64,000 nucleotides of DNA from Ectothiorhodospira sp. BSL-9 (GCF_001632845.1 NZ_CP011994.1:868001-932000), one strand, 5' to 3'; numbered from the stretch's first letter, positions 18,326 through 27,827 are shown. Notes: generated from the sequence alone by a model not told the origin. A program made the numbers and translations.

Positions 18326-19699
18326 TCAGTCCCGGGACTTCTTCGGCTCAATGCCAAGGGCGCGCAGTTTACGATACAGGTGCGTGCGTTCAAGCCCCAC
18401 CCGTTCCGCCAGGCGGGTCATGTGACCATCCACCTGCTCCAGCTGGCGCAGCAGGTAATCCCGCTCGAACTGTTCACGGGCCTCGCGCAGCGGCAGTTGC
18501 GTATTGGGCTCAGGGCTCTCCCGGTACTCTACCGTCTGCGGGGCAGCCCCGCTGAGTGCTGACTCCACCTCGGCCGCATCCACCTCATCGGCATTGCCCA
18601 GGATCAGCAGGCGCTGCACCAGATTGCGCAGTTCCCGGATGTTGCCCGGCCAGGGGTGGCGGGCCAGGCGGGCCCGGGCACCGCCGCTGAAATGGCGCCG
18701 TGGCAGACCCTCCTCCTGGTGAAAGGCCCGAACGTAGTGCTCCAGCAGTTCCGGTATATCGTCCACATGCTCGCGCAGCGGCGGGATGTGCAGGGGCACC
18801 ACGCTGAGGCGGTAGTAAAGATCCTCGCGGAACTGCCCTGCGGTCACCCGGGCACGCAGATCCTCCTGGGTGGCGGCCACCACCCGCACATTGACGGCGA
18901 TGGGATCACTGCCCCCCACACGGGTCATGCGCTGCCCCTCCAGGGCGGTGAGCAAGCGACCCTGGGTGTGCAGGTCCATCTGTGCCACCTCGTCCAGGAA
19001 CAGGGTGCCGCCACTGGCCTGCTCCAGCAGACCGTAGCGGATGCGATGCCCCTGCTCCTGGCCAAAGATCTCCACCACCGCCTCATCGGCGCTCATGGCA
19101 CCCACCGGCACCTCCACGAAGGGCCGCTCAGCCCGGGCACTGCAGGCGTGCAGGTAACGGGCGAAGGTCTGCTTGCCCACCCCGGCCTCGCCGGTGATCA
19201 ACACCCAGGTATCGTGCTGGGCAATGCGGCTCACCTGATCGCGCAGGGCCTGCATGGCCGTGCTGGACCCCTCCGGCTCGGTGGTGTTGTGGGACCGCCG
19301 GCGCAGGCCGATGTTCTCCCGGGTGAGCCGGTCGGCCTCCAGGGCCCGCTCCACGGTGAGGGTGAGCTTGGCCAGGGAGAGGGGTTTTTCCAGGAAATCG
19401 TAGGCCCCCAGGCGAGTGGCCTCCACGGCGCTCTCCACGGTGCCATGGCCCGACATCATGATCACCGGGCTGGGCTGACCCCCGGCCTCGATCCATTCCT
19501 TGAGCAGGGAAATCCCATCCCCATCAGGCATCCAGATATCCAGCAGAATGAGGTCGAAGCGACGCTTGCGGCGCTGCTCCCGGGCCTCCTCCACGGTGCC
19601 GGCCACGGCCACGCCATAGCCTTCGTCTTCCAGGATTTCCTGTACCAGACCACGAATATCCGGTTCGTCATCCACCACCAGGATGTAGGATTCGCTCAC
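18326..19699 (-). CDS. ntrX: NtrX-type response regulator (receiver, AAA+, Fis) lacking GAFTGA
   Basis: A 457-residue regulator with an N-terminal receiver domain (phospho-acceptor Asp54 in LLDIWMPDGDG), a central AAA+ domain from about 140 (Walker A GEAGVGKQ, Walker B GGTLFLDEV, arginine-finger region FREDLYYRL) and a C-terminal Fis helix-turn-helix (MTRLAERVGLERTHLYRKL). The sigma-54 contact loop GAFTGA, normally between ELFG and the GxFE(Q/R)A motif, is replaced by a short EIFGQEQGHRIRYGLLEQA. A GTG start is used. The start overlaps the expected, frame-restored stop of ntrY by four bases. It should respond to the NtrY kinase in nitrogen, redox or envelope control. Confidence 0.9.
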   Translation of the reverse strand: MSESYILVVDDEPDIRGLVQEILEDEGYGVAVAGTVEEAREQRRKRRFDLILLDIWMPDGDGISLLKEWIEAGGQPSPVIMMSGHGTVESAVEATRLGAYDFLEKPLSLAKLTLTVERALEADRLTRENIGLRRRSHNTTEPEGSSTAMQALRDQVSRIAQHDTWVLITGEAGVGKQTFARYLHACSARAERPFVEVPVGAMSADEAVVEIFGQEQGHRIRYGLLEQASGGTLFLDEVAQMDLHTQGRLLTALEGQRMTRVGGSDPIAVNVRVVAATQEDLRARVTAGQFREDLYYRLSVVPLHIPPLREHVDDIPELLEHYVRAFHQEEGLPRRHFSGGARARLARHPWPGNIRELRNLVQRLLILGNADEVDAAEVESALSGAAPQTVEYRESPEPNTQLPLREAREQFERDYLLRQLEQVDGHMTRLAERVGLERTHLYRKLRALGIEPKKSRD

Positions 19700-19766
19700 A
19701 CCGCCTCCCGAGACTCATGGGTATCGGCAGGGCTGCTCTCGGAGAGTGGCAGGTTGATGCTGACCA

Positions 19767-21902
19767 TCACGCCCCCCCGGGGCGATTGCCCGCCCGCACC
19801 ATGCCGTTATGCTCTTCGACCAGCTTCCTGACGATGGCCAGGCCAAGCCCGGTACCTTTGGGCTTGCTGGTCACATAGGGTTCGAACAGCCGCGTCATCA
19901 TGTCTTCCGACAGGCCGCGGCCATTATCCAGCACCAGGATTTCCACCATATTGCGCTGACCGTCCACCTCCTGGCGGGTCTGGAGCGTCAGGCAGCCATC
20001 GTCCATGCCTTCCAGGGCCTCCAGGCCATTCTTGATGAGATTGTGCAGCACCTGACGCAGCCGGCCTGCATCTGCCCGCAGCAGCGGCAGGCGCTCATCC
20101 AGGCTCAGCTCCACACGCACACCGATGTCGCCGTGACGATACAGCTCGGCCACCTCGCGCACCAGCTGATTCAGATCCAGGGGCTTGATGGCCAGCGCCG
20201 GGGGCCGGGCATACTCACTGAAGGCGTTGACCATGGCCTTCATGGCCTCCACCTGGTTGATGATGGTCTGGGTGGAACGTTGCAGCATGCTGGCCTCGGC
20301 CTCCTGGAGATGCGGGTGCAGCTTGCGCTCCAGGCGCTCGGCAGAGAGCTGGATGGGAGTGAGCGGGTTCTTGATCTCGTGAGCCAGCCGCCGGGCCACT
20401 TCTGCCCAGGCGGCATCCCGCTGGGCCTGAATCAGGGTGGTGATGTCGTCGAACACCACCACCGGACCGCCCCGCAGCCCGCTGCCGTGGGACAGCCACA
20501 CCCCCCGGCACATGAGCACCTTGCGACCGCCGGAACCGAAAGCGGTGAGCTGCTCGCTCCATTCCGGCCGTCGCGCGGAGAAGAACGGCCCCAGTTCTTC
20601 CTGAAAGCGCTTCACCACCCCGGAGTGGTGGGCGATCTCATCCAGGTCATGGCCCAGATGGCGCTCCAGATCCACCTCCAGAATCTGCGAGGCGGCGGCA
20701 TTGGCCGTGCGCAGGGTGAGGCGGCGATCCAGGGTGATGACCCCGGAGGAGAGATTCTGCAGCACCGCCTCCAGGTACATGCGCTGACTCTCCGCCAGGC
20801 GCCGGCTGCGTTCCACCTCGTCGCGGGTGGCGGCCAGGGTGGCGGTCATGGCATTGAACGAGCGCACCAGAAAACCCAGTTCGTCGTTCTGGGTGACGGG
20901 GAGCTTCTTGTGATATTCACCGGCGGCCACGGCGCGGGTGCCCTCGGCCAGTTCCTGGATGGGCGCCACCAGACGTCCGGCAGAGTACAGGGCCCCCCAG
21001 ACAGCGGCCATCACCGACACCAGCAGGGCCAGGGACAGGGTGATGGTGAAGCTCTGCTTGATGGGGCCCCGCAGATAGGCGAATTCCTTGTACTCGGAGA
21101 AGGCATCCTGGACGCTGTCGGCCAGCACACTCATGCGCGGCGCCACCGGATACACCGCCTGCAGGATACGGCCGTCCCCGGAAGGACTGCGACTCGGCAC
21201 GGGCGCCACCACGCGGATGTGCAGGCCATCGTCATACACCGGCTCCAGGGCCGAATAGGTCCGCCCCTGGGAGAGGATCATCAGCACCTCCCCGGCGGGC
21301 AGGGTGGGCAGGCGCTGCAGGCTGGCGCCACTGGTGTAGGCAATGATGCGATTGTCGGCACCGAACAGGGTGAGTTCCATGGCCCGGCTGTCATCGCGCA
21401 TGTCTCCCAGACGCAACGCCGCCAGGCCCTGGGAGACGTCCATCAGATCCCGGGCCAGGGACTCGGTCTCCTGGGTGTGCTGGCGCACGCGCAGATCCAG
21501 GGAGGAGCGGGACAGCTCAAGGGCATCCTCCAGGGCCTTTTCCACGCGCACGTCGAACCAGCTGTCGATCCCCTCGTCCAGGAAGGTGATGGAGAAGTAA
21601 TACACCACCATCACCGGCACCAGGGCCAGACCCACGAAAAGGGTTACCAGCTTGAGGGTAAGCCGCGACCCGGGCTCATTGCGCAGTACCCGGCGGGTAA
21701 CGAGAAACAGCTTGGTGCCGATCAGGGCGGCCATGAAAACCAGGGCCAGCGAGTTGAACAGCAACAACCAGATGTAGAGGCGCTCGAAGCGTTCGGAGTT
21801 CTGGGCCGCGTCGCCCATCACCAGCAGCGACAACAGCAGCACCACGAAGATGATGCCCATGGGCACCAGACCCAATGATAATCGTCTCAGCGCAGTGACC
21901 AT
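19767..21902 (-). CDS. ntrY: NtrY-type sensor histidine kinase, 3' end frameshifted
   Basis: The 711-residue frame has several N-terminal membrane segments (residues 10-60 and 85-110), a periplasmic sensor loop, a further helix near 285-305, HAMP (about 310-360), a PAS domain (about 365-480), and a kinase core with the H-box RRLAHEIKNPLTPIQLSAERL, N-box NLIKNGLEA and G-boxes DNGRGLSEDM and GTGLGLAIV. The frame ends at GNRPGGA. If the G7 tract (plus-strand C7 at 19772-19778) had eight bases, it would continue GVMVSINLPLSESSPAD and onward to a stop at 19696-19698, overlapping the ntrX GTG by exactly four bases. That is the normal kinase ending, so a one-base deletion (real, phase-variable or sequencing error) is likely. 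Confidence 0.85.
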   Translation of the reverse strand: MVTALRRLSLGLVPMGIIFVVLLLSLLVMGDAAQNSERFERLYIWLLLFNSLALVFMAALIGTKLFLVTRRVLRNEPGSRLTLKLVTLFVGLALVPVMVVYYFSITFLDEGIDSWFDVRVEKALEDALELSRSSLDLRVRQHTQETESLARDLMDVSQGLAALRLGDMRDDSRAMELTLFGADNRIIAYTSGASLQRLPTLPAGEVLMILSQGRTYSALEPVYDDGLHIRVVAPVPSRSPSGDGRILQAVYPVAPRMSVLADSVQDAFSEYKEFAYLRGPIKQSFTITLSLALLVSVMAAVWGALYSAGRLVAPIQELAEGTRAVAAGEYHKKLPVTQNDELGFLVRSFNAMTATLAATRDEVERSRRLAESQRMYLEAVLQNLSSGVITLDRRLTLRTANAAASQILEVDLERHLGHDLDEIAHHSGVVKRFQEELGPFFSARRPEWSEQLTAFGSGGRKVLMCRGVWLSHGSGLRGGPVVVFDDITTLIQAQRDAAWAEVARRLAHEIKNPLTPIQLSAERLERKLHPHLQEAEASMLQRSTQTIINQVEAMKAMVNAFSEYARPPALAIKPLDLNQLVREVAELYRHGDIGVRVELSLDERLPLLRADAGRLRQVLHNLIKNGLEALEGMDDGCLTLQTRQEVDGQRNMVEILVLDNGRGLSEDMMTRLFEPYVTSKPKGTGLGLAIVRKLVEEHNGMVRAGNRPGGA

Positions 21903-22480
21903 GTGTACCAGTCGCTTGCCGGGCTCCAGTCACGCATCACGTAACCGCGCACCCGCAATGGCAGGGGCAAGGCATCCACCCGCAGCCGGGCGCGCACCCG
22001 CGCCTCGTACTCCTGTCCATCCTGGAGCAGCGAGGCATCCAGCAGCGGCAACTCATCCATGTCGCCCAGGGTGAACAAGGCCGACTCCAGACGGTAGAAG
22101 GTGCGCTTTACGCCCGTATTCAGATGGGTGATCACGTACAGGCGACTCAGGGCATGATATTCCAGGCGGTAGCGCTGGGAGAGCTCGGCCACGGTAGCGT
22201 CCCAGATCCAGTCCCGGCCGCGGCTGATCTCCACCTGCACCTCGAAGGTGAGCTTCACCCCATTGTGCAGCGCCTCTTCCAGATTGGGAGTGAGGCGGTA
22301 ATCGATGGTGGCGTTGAGCAGATACAGGCCGTTGGACAGTTCGGTATGGGCGGACCGGACCTTCAAGGGGGCGTCACCGGACAGGGCGTTGATCGGCAGC
22401 GCCACCAGCAGGGACAGCAGGCACGACAGCAGCAGCGCCCGCAAGCCGTGTATCCGGGCCTGTGACGCCAGGAGGGTCAA
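21887..22480 (-). CDS. DUF4390 domain protein (periplasmic/exported)
   Basis: A 197-residue protein with a TTG start overlapping the rsmB stop (TTGA). The N-terminus carries a signal or anchor (GLRALLLSCLLSLLVALPINA). The remainder is a beta-rich DUF4390 domain (LSNGLYLLNATIDYRLTPNLEEALHNGVKL; later RYRLEYHALSRLYVITHLNTG) ending DWSPASDWYTWSLR. The family has no assigned activity but is regularly found between rsmB and ntrY in gammaproteobacteria, as here, which suggests a role near the NtrYX system at the envelope. Its stop overlaps the start of ntrY by 16 bases. Confidence 0.85.
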   Translation of the reverse strand: MTLLASQARIHGLRALLLSCLLSLLVALPINALSGDAPLKVRSAHTELSNGLYLLNATIDYRLTPNLEEALHNGVKLTFEVQVEISRGRDWIWDATVAELSQRYRLEYHALSRLYVITHLNTGVKRTFYRLESALFTLGDMDELPLLDASLLQDGQEYEARVRARLRVDALPLPLRVRGYVMRDWSPASDWYTWSLR

Positions 22481-23772
22481 CGTCTGATCAGCCGGGCATA
22501 ATAAAAACCATCCATTCCCTGATCACCGGAGAGGACCTGGCGACCCGCAGCCTGAGCACGGCCCCAGGGCGCCTGCAGGGGGGATTCGCTGGCCGAGGGT
22601 TCGTCCTGGAGAAATTGGGCCACGATCAAGGCGTTTTCATCCGGCAACAAGGAACAGGTGACATACAAAAGCATACCCCCAGGCGCCAGCAGGGGCCAGA
22701 GCGCCCGCAGCAATCGGGCCTGCTCGGCGGCCAGGGCGGGGATGTCCGCATCCCGGCGCAGCAGCTTGATGTCCGGGTGTCGACGGATCACCCCGGTGGC
22801 AGAACAGGGTACATCCAGGAGGATGCGATCATACGGCGCCCCCTGGTGCCAGCGGTCCGGCTCGGCCCCGTCGCCGGTCACCAGGTGGGCCTGATAACGG
22901 CCCCGGTCCAGGTTCTCCCTGACCCGATCCAGGCGCCCGGCATGGGCATCCAGCGCAGTGATGTCCAGGTCGCCGCCGGCCTGCTCCAGAAGGTGCAGGG
23001 TCTTGCCGCCCGGGGCCGCACAGGCATCCAGCACCCGCTGACCCGGGCGGCAGTCCAGCAACGGCGCCGCCAGTTGCGCGGCGGCGTCCTGAACCGACAC
23101 ATCGCCATCCTGAAAACCGGGCAGGGCCTCCACAGCCACCGGTTCGGACAGGGTGAGGGCCGAGGGCACGTGCTCATGAGGCTGTGCCTGGATGCCCTGT
23201 CCTTCCAGCCGGGCCTGATAATCCTCCCGCGATCCCCGATGCAGATTCACCCGCAGGGTCATGGGGGGATGGGCATTCATGGCCTGGCAGAGGGTGTCGG
23301 TATCATCCCCATAGGCCCGCTGCAAACGGGCGAACAGCCAATCCGGCAAGGCATGGCGCAGCGCCGGTGACTCATCCACCTGCTGCCCCCGGGCCTCACC
23401 CTCGCGCTGGGCCCGGCGCAGCACGCCGTTGATCAGGCCCACGGCCCAGCGCTTGCGCAGGCTGCGGCCCAGGTCGGCGGTCTGCTGGATGACGGCATAG
23501 TCGGGGGTGTTCATGTACTGCATCTCGAACAGCCCCATCAGCAGGGCACAGGCCACGTCCTGATCCCTGCCCCGCAGGGGTTTGTCCATCCAGCCATCGA
23601 GCATCGCCTGCAGACGGCGGTGCCAGCGCAGGGTGCCGTAGCACAGGGCCTGGGTCAGGCCCCGATCCCGGGGTGGCACCTGCTGCAGATGATGTGGCAG
23701 GGCATCGGAGAGGGAGGCGCCGTCCTTGAGGACGCGCAACAGAACCTTGAGAGCCGCTTCACGAGGTGACAT
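22477..23772 (-). CDS. rsmB: 16S rRNA (cytosine-967-C5)-methyltransferase
   Basis: A 431-residue protein with an N-terminal NusB-like RNA-binding domain (residues 1-140, ALKVLLRVLKDGASLSDALP) and a C-terminal m5C methyltransferase domain. SAM-binding motif I is DACAAPGGKTLHLLEQ, motif IV is LLDVPCSATGVIRRHPD with the PC catalytic cysteine, and motif VI carries LYVTCSLLPDEN with the second cysteine. Length matches E. coli RsmB (429). The start is the ATG at 23772; the longer open frame upstream is antisense-like coding of fmt. It sits between fmt and DUF4390 as in many gammaproteobacteria. Confidence 0.95.
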   Translation of the reverse strand: MSPREAALKVLLRVLKDGASLSDALPHHLQQVPPRDRGLTQALCYGTLRWHRRLQAMLDGWMDKPLRGRDQDVACALLMGLFEMQYMNTPDYAVIQQTADLGRSLRKRWAVGLINGVLRRAQREGEARGQQVDESPALRHALPDWLFARLQRAYGDDTDTLCQAMNAHPPMTLRVNLHRGSREDYQARLEGQGIQAQPHEHVPSALTLSEPVAVEALPGFQDGDVSVQDAAAQLAAPLLDCRPGQRVLDACAAPGGKTLHLLEQAGGDLDITALDAHAGRLDRVRENLDRGRYQAHLVTGDGAEPDRWHQGAPYDRILLDVPCSATGVIRRHPDIKLLRRDADIPALAAEQARLLRALWPLLAPGGMLLYVTCSLLPDENALIVAQFLQDEPSASESPLQAPWGRAQAAGRQVLSGDQGMDGFYYARLIRR

Positions 23773-23780
23773 ATGTTGTC

Positions 23781-24710
23781 CTACTGTCCCAGCACGCGGC
23801 CCAGCAGGGAGCGTCCATTCAAGAATTCCCGCGCCGACAGTGGCTTGCCGCCCGGCAGTTGCAGGCGGGTGATGCGCAGCAACCCCTCGCCGGTGGCCAC
23901 ATCGATGCCCTGGGGACCTTCGGCAACCACCGTGCCCGGCGCCGCCGAGGCCTGCCCCGCAGGCAGTTCCGACATCCACAGGCGCAAGGGCTGCCCTTCA
24001 TGAAGGGTCTGGGCCACAGGCCAGGGGTTGAAGGCGCGCACGCGACGATCCAGACAGACGGCCCGCCGTGTCCAGTCCAGCCGGGCCTCGGCCTTGCTGA
24101 GCTTCTCGGCATAGGTGACCAGGGCCTCGTCCTGGGGCTCTCCCCGTAGCGATCCCGCCTCCAGGCCTTCCAGCCCCTGGAGCAGCAGCTGCGCCCCCTG
24201 GGCCGCCAGGGTGTCGTGCAGGGTGGCGGCGGTATCCTGGGCGGTGATGGGGCAATGGGATTTGAGCAGCATGTCGCCGGTGTCCAGCCCCGCGGCCATC
24301 TGCATCAGGGTGATGCCGGTCTTGTCATCCCCGGCCAGCAGGGCACGCTGTATGGGGGCGGCACCACGCCAGCGGGGCAGCAACGAGCCATGCAGGTTGA
24401 CGCAGCCCAGACGGGGGATGTCCAGCACGGCCTGGGGCAGAATCAGGCCGTAGGCCGCCACCACCATCAGGTCCGGGGCATGGGCCCGCAGGGTTTGCTG
24501 ATGGGCCTCATCACGCAGGCGCTCGGGCTGTTCCACGGGGATCCCATGGGACTGGGCCAGTTGCTTGACGGGGCTGGGCTTGAGCTTGCGCCCCCGCCCG
24601 GCGGGGCGGTCCGGCTGGGTGTAGACCGCCACCACCGTGTGGGGGGAGTCGATCAGGGCCTGCAGGGCGGGTACGGCAAAATCCGGCGTGCCGGCATAGA
24701 CAATCCGCAT
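23781..24710 (-). CDS. fmt: Methionyl-tRNA formyltransferase
   Basis: A 309-residue enzyme that formylates initiator Met-tRNA using 10-formyltetrahydrofolate. The N-terminal Rossmann domain starts [16 protein letters not shown]. The catalytic Asn-His-Asp set is visible in [21 protein letters not shown] (Asn, His) and [15 protein letters not shown] (Asp). The C-terminal OB-like domain starts near residue 205 and contains RAFNPWPVA. The ATG at 24710 shares one base with the def stop (TGATG), so the two are coupled. Confidence 0.95.
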   Translation of the reverse strand: MRIVYAGTPDFAVPALQALIDSPHTVVAVYTQPDRPAGRGRKLKPSPVKQLAQSHGIPVEQPERLRDEAHQQTLRAHAPDLMVVAAYGLILPQAVLDIPRLGCVNLHGSLLPRWRGAAPIQRALLAGDDKTGITLMQMAAGLDTGDMLLKSHCPITAQDTAATLHDTLAAQGAQLLLQGLEGLEAGSLRGEPQDEALVTYAEKLSKAEARLDWTRRAVCLDRRVRAFNPWPVAQTLHEGQPLRLWMSELPAGQASAAPGTVVAEGPQGIDVATGEGLLRITRLQLPGGKPLSAREFLNGRSLLGRVLGQ

Positions 24711-25270
24711 CAAACCGCCTCGCGCTGCCGCGTGGCCCGATTGGGGGCGCCGTGACGGTGGGTCTTTTCGAGTTTCTTGCGAATGCGATCGCGCTTGAGC
24801 TTGGACAGATGATCCACGAACAGCTTACCGTCCAGATGGTCGATCTCATGCTGGATGCACACCCCCAGCAGACCACTTGCTTCCATCTCGAAGCGCTTGC
24901 CATTGCGATCCAGGGCCCTCACCCGGATACGCTCGGCACGCGTCACCGGCTCGTAATAGCCCGGCACGGACAGGCACCCCTCCTCGCAATCGGCCTCTCC
25001 CCAGCGATCAACGATCTCCGGGTTGATGAAGCACAGGGGGCGCAGGCCCTGGCCGGAGCGCTCCTCGGAGCCTTCCTCGGCCACATCCATCACGATCACG
25101 CGGCGCAGGACGTTCACCTGCACGGCGGCCAGGCCAATGCCCTCGGACGCGTACATGGTCTCGAACATGTCGTCCACGAGCTTGCGGATCTCACCATCCA
25201 CAACTTTGACCGGGTCGGCCTGACGACGCAGCCGGGGATCGGGAAAACGCAGGATTTCTAGTAGTGCCAT
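24710..25270 (-). CDS. def: Peptide deformylase
   Basis: A 186-residue metalloenzyme (iron in vivo) that removes the formyl group from nascent chains. All three motifs are present: [10 protein letters not shown] (motif 1, GxGLAAxQ), [11 protein letters not shown] (motif 2, EGCLS with the metal Cys) and [21 protein letters not shown] (motif 3, HExDH). The C-terminus has a short basic tail. It is the first gene of the minus-strand operon and faces the lysM gene. Confidence 0.95.
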   Translation of the reverse strand: MALLEILRFPDPRLRRQADPVKVVDGEIRKLVDDMFETMYASEGIGLAAVQVNVLRRVIVMDVAEEGSEERSGQGLRPLCFINPEIVDRWGEADCEEGCLSVPGYYEPVTRAERIRVRALDRNGKRFEMEASGLLGVCIQHEIDHLDGKLFVDHLSKLKRDRIRKKLEKTHRHGAPNRATRQREAV

Positions 25271-25454
25271 GACCGCCTATCCGCTCAATGGGTGTATTTG
25301 TGCAGCGTCAAAACCATTTCTGCTAAAGTTGTGATTTCATCAGAACAATGCCGTCCGAGCTTGCGCTCAGGGGAGCCGTGACGGCCGGAACCCGCCGTGG
25401 ATCGGCGGGAAAACCGCATCCGGGCCATTGGCGCCCTGGCGACGAGGGGGAACG
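25271..25454. promoter_or_regulatory. Divergent region between def and lysM with a leader hairpin
   Basis: This 184-base gap must hold the promoters of both operons. On the plus strand TTGTGC near 25299 followed at 17 bases by TGCTAA is a weak sigma-70-like candidate. CCCGCCG-TGGAT-CGGCGGG at 25391-25409 is a perfect 7-base stem that would lie in the lysM leader; GAGGGGGAA just before the ATG at 25455 is a strong ribosome site. No known riboswitch was recognised. Confidence 0.35.
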
Positions 25455-26591
25455 ATGTCCGCTCCATATCCGCTGCGTGTCGGACACGCGATGTCCGTCG
25501 TGACGCTTATTCTAGCGTTCCTGGCCTCGGGTTGCGCCACCGCGCCCGAACCTTCACCGGAACCGGAGCCCGAACCGCCTCGGGTGCAGGCACCACCGGA
25601 GCCCGAACCGGAACCGGAAATCCGCATTCAGCCTACCGCCCCCGAACGCTACGTGGTACAGCCGGGCGACACACTCTGGGACATCTCCAACCACTTCCTG
25701 CGTGATCCCTGGTACTGGCCGGAACTGTGGGTGGCCAATCCGCAGATTCCCAATCCCCACCTGATCTACCCCGGCGACATCATCACACTTTACTATGTGG
25801 ACGGGCGTCCGCACCTCACGGTGGATGGCGGCCCCCGCGTGCGGCCCACGGTGAGACTCTCGCCCCGGGTGCGTGCCGAACCCCTTCCCCCCAGCCTGGA
25901 TGTACCCATTCAGGCGCTGCAACAATTCCTGGTACGTCCTCGTATTGTGACAGAGCAGCAGATGGAAGATTCCGCCTATCTGCTGGCCTCTCAGGACGAA
26001 CGCATGGTGTTTGGTGCCCATGACCGCGTCTATGCCCGACGTCTGGCCGAGGATCCCCTGGGCACCCGCTACAACGTCTTCCGGGCCGGCGGAGAACTGC
26101 GCGACCCGGTAACCGGCGAGAAGCTGGGATTCGAGGCCATCCCCGTGGGCGACGCCGAACTGGTGCGTGAAGGCGATCCGGCCACGGTGGTGCTGACCCG
26201 TAGCGACCGGGAGGCCCTGACCGGCGACCGGCTGCTACCCCAGGACGACAGCGACCAGGCCTTCCTGTTCACACCCAGCACACCCGACCCTGATGCCGAA
26301 GGGCAGATCATCTCACTGTTCGATGCCATCAGCCAGATCGCCCGCTTCCAGGTGGCCGTGATCAACCTGGGCGAGCGCGAGGGTGTTGAACGCGGCCATG
26401 TGTTTGCCACCTATCAGTCGGGTCGCGAGGTGCGTGACCGCTTTGCCGGGCGCGGCAACGAGACCGTGACCCTGCCGGACGAGCGCGTGGGCCTGATGAT
26501 GGTCTTTCGCACCTTCGAGAAGGTGAGCTATGCCCTGGTGATGGAGTCCACACATCCCATCGAGCGCGGCTACGCCGTCAAGCATCCCTGA
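25455..26591 (+). CDS. LysM-domain peptidoglycan-binding lipoprotein upstream of dprA
   Basis: A 378-residue exported protein. The chosen ATG (25455) is preceded by GAGGGGG; a TTG nine codons earlier is less likely. The signal ends in the lipobox LASGC, followed by a Pro/Glu-rich linker made of repeated PEPEPEP units (residues about 33-65). A LysM domain follows (YVVQPGDTLWDISNHFL ... NPHLIYPGDII, residues about 68-117), and then a long C-terminal region of unknown fold (VFGAHDRVYARRLAE). It should bind peptidoglycan in the periplasm. Its position just before dprA is conserved in many gammaproteobacteria, but its exact role is not known to me. Confidence 0.85.
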   Translation: MSAPYPLRVGHAMSVVTLILAFLASGCATAPEPSPEPEPEPPRVQAPPEPEPEPEIRIQPTAPERYVVQPGDTLWDISNHFLRDPWYWPELWVANPQIPNPHLIYPGDIITLYYVDGRPHLTVDGGPRVRPTVRLSPRVRAEPLPPSLDVPIQALQQFLVRPRIVTEQQMEDSAYLLASQDERMVFGAHDRVYARRLAEDPLGTRYNVFRAGGELRDPVTGEKLGFEAIPVGDAELVREGDPATVVLTRSDREALTGDRLLPQDDSDQAFLFTPSTPDPDAEGQIISLFDAISQIARFQVAVINLGEREGVERGHVFATYQSGREVRDRFAGRGNETVTLPDERVGLMMVFRTFEKVSYALVMESTHPIERGYAVKHP

Positions 26592-26604
26592 TCACTGACA
26601 ATAC

Positions 26605-26635
26605 CTCGGGGCGGGCCCTCCGGGTTCGCCCCGAG
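26605..26635 (+). other. GC-rich hairpin between lysM and dprA
   Basis: CTCGGGGCG (26605-26613) pairs perfectly with CGCCCCGAG (26627-26635) around a 13-base loop. No T-run follows, so it is not a standard intrinsic terminator. It may attenuate or stabilise the transcript just before dprA. Confidence 0.45.
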
Positions 26636-26685
26636 CAGGGATGACCCTTGCTCTTCCCCCTTCACGCTTGAGACCTGCACAGACC

Positions 26686-27813
26686 ATGGACACGGCCGTC
26701 CTCACCTCCTGGCTTCACCTGTGGCATACCCCCGGCGTCGGGCCCGCCCTGTTCCGGCGCATCCTGGAACAATACGGCACCCCCGAGGCCTTCCTGCGAG
26801 CCCCACGCGGGGCCTGGCGGAACCTGGAGCTGCGCGATGAGGCCATCGCCATCCTGGAACAGGATGCCCCGCCACCCGGCGTGATGGCCGACCTGGATTG
26901 GGCGGCGGGCGATCGGCACCACATCCTGCTCCTTGAGGATCCCGGTTACCCGCCCCGCCTGCGGGACATCGCCAGCCCCCCGCCCGTGCTGTATGTGGTG
27001 GGGGACCCCCAGGTACTGCATTGGCCCATGCTGGCGGTGGTCGGCAGTCGTCACCCGACCCCGGGCGGCCGCGAGACTGCCAAGGCCTTCAGTGCCCACC
27101 TGGCGCGCCAGGGCCTGGTGATTGCCAGCGGCCTGGCGCAGGGGGTGGATGGCGCCGCCCATGCCGGCGCCCTGTCGGCAGGAGGCCTGACAGTGGCCGT
27201 CACGGGCACGGGGCCGGATCGCATCTATCCCGGCTCCCACCGCTCTCTGGCCCGACGTCTGGTGGCCGAGGGGGCCATGATCACGGAGTTCCCCGTGGGC
27301 ACGCAGGTCAAGCGGGAACACTTCCCCCGTCGCAACCGCATCCTGTCGGGCCTGAGCATCGGCACCCTGGTGGTGGAAGCCGCGGCCCGCAGCGGCTCCC
27401 TGATCACCGCGCGCCGCGCCGTGGAACAGGGCCGCGAAGTCTTCGCCATCCCCGGCTCCATCCACAACCCCATGGCCCGGGGGTGCCACCGCCTGATCCG
27501 CGAGGGCGCCAAGCTGGTGGAAACGGCCGATGACATCCTGGAGGAACTGGGGGCTCAGGCGCTGGTTCCCACCGCATCCCTGCCCAGTGCCACGGCCGCC
27601 TCCGAGGGCAACGGCCACCATAACGATCCGCCCGGGGAGACGGAACCGGACCATGCCAGGCTGCTGGAAGCCATGGGTCACGACCCGGTTTCGGTGGATC
27701 AGCTCGTGGGACGCACTGGATTGACCGTGGCCATGGTTTCCTCCATGCTGCTGCTCATGGAGTTGCGCGGCCAGGTGGCCTCCCTGTCCGGTGGTCGTTA
27801 CGTCCGCCTGTAG
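26686..27813 (+). CDS. dprA: DNA processing protein DprA (Smf)
   Basis: A 375-residue protein that loads RecA on incoming single-stranded DNA during natural transformation. An N-terminal SAM-like helical part (residues 1-75, TPGVGPALFRRILEQYG) precedes the DprA Rossmann fold (VVGSRHPTPGGRE, ASGLAQGVDGAAHAGAL, VEAAARSGSLITARRAVEQGREVFAIPGS). The C-terminal winged-helix domain follows after about residue 305 (DPVSVDQLVGRTGLTVAMVSSML). The start is uncertain: the ATG at 26686 fits the family, while an ATG at 26641 would add 15 residues. Neither has a strong ribosome site. Confidence 0.93.
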   Translation: MDTAVLTSWLHLWHTPGVGPALFRRILEQYGTPEAFLRAPRGAWRNLELRDEAIAILEQDAPPPGVMADLDWAAGDRHHILLLEDPGYPPRLRDIASPPPVLYVVGDPQVLHWPMLAVVGSRHPTPGGRETAKAFSAHLARQGLVIASGLAQGVDGAAHAGALSAGGLTVAVTGTGPDRIYPGSHRSLARRLVAEGAMITEFPVGTQVKREHFPRRNRILSGLSIGTLVVEAAARSGSLITARRAVEQGREVFAIPGSIHNPMARGCHRLIREGAKLVETADDILEELGAQALVPTASLPSATAASEGNGHHNDPPGETEPDHARLLEAMGHDPVSVDQLVGRTGLTVAMVSSMLLLMELRGQVASLSGGRYVRL

Positions 27814-27827
27814 CCGGAATAGCGAAG

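Noticed and set aside
19809-21878. 689-residue plus-strand open frame opposite ntrY
   Set aside because: Gln/His/Gly-rich antisense reading; the kinase motifs are on the minus strand.
26605-26635. Intrinsic terminator before dprA
   Set aside because: Good stem but no T-run; kept only as a hairpin.
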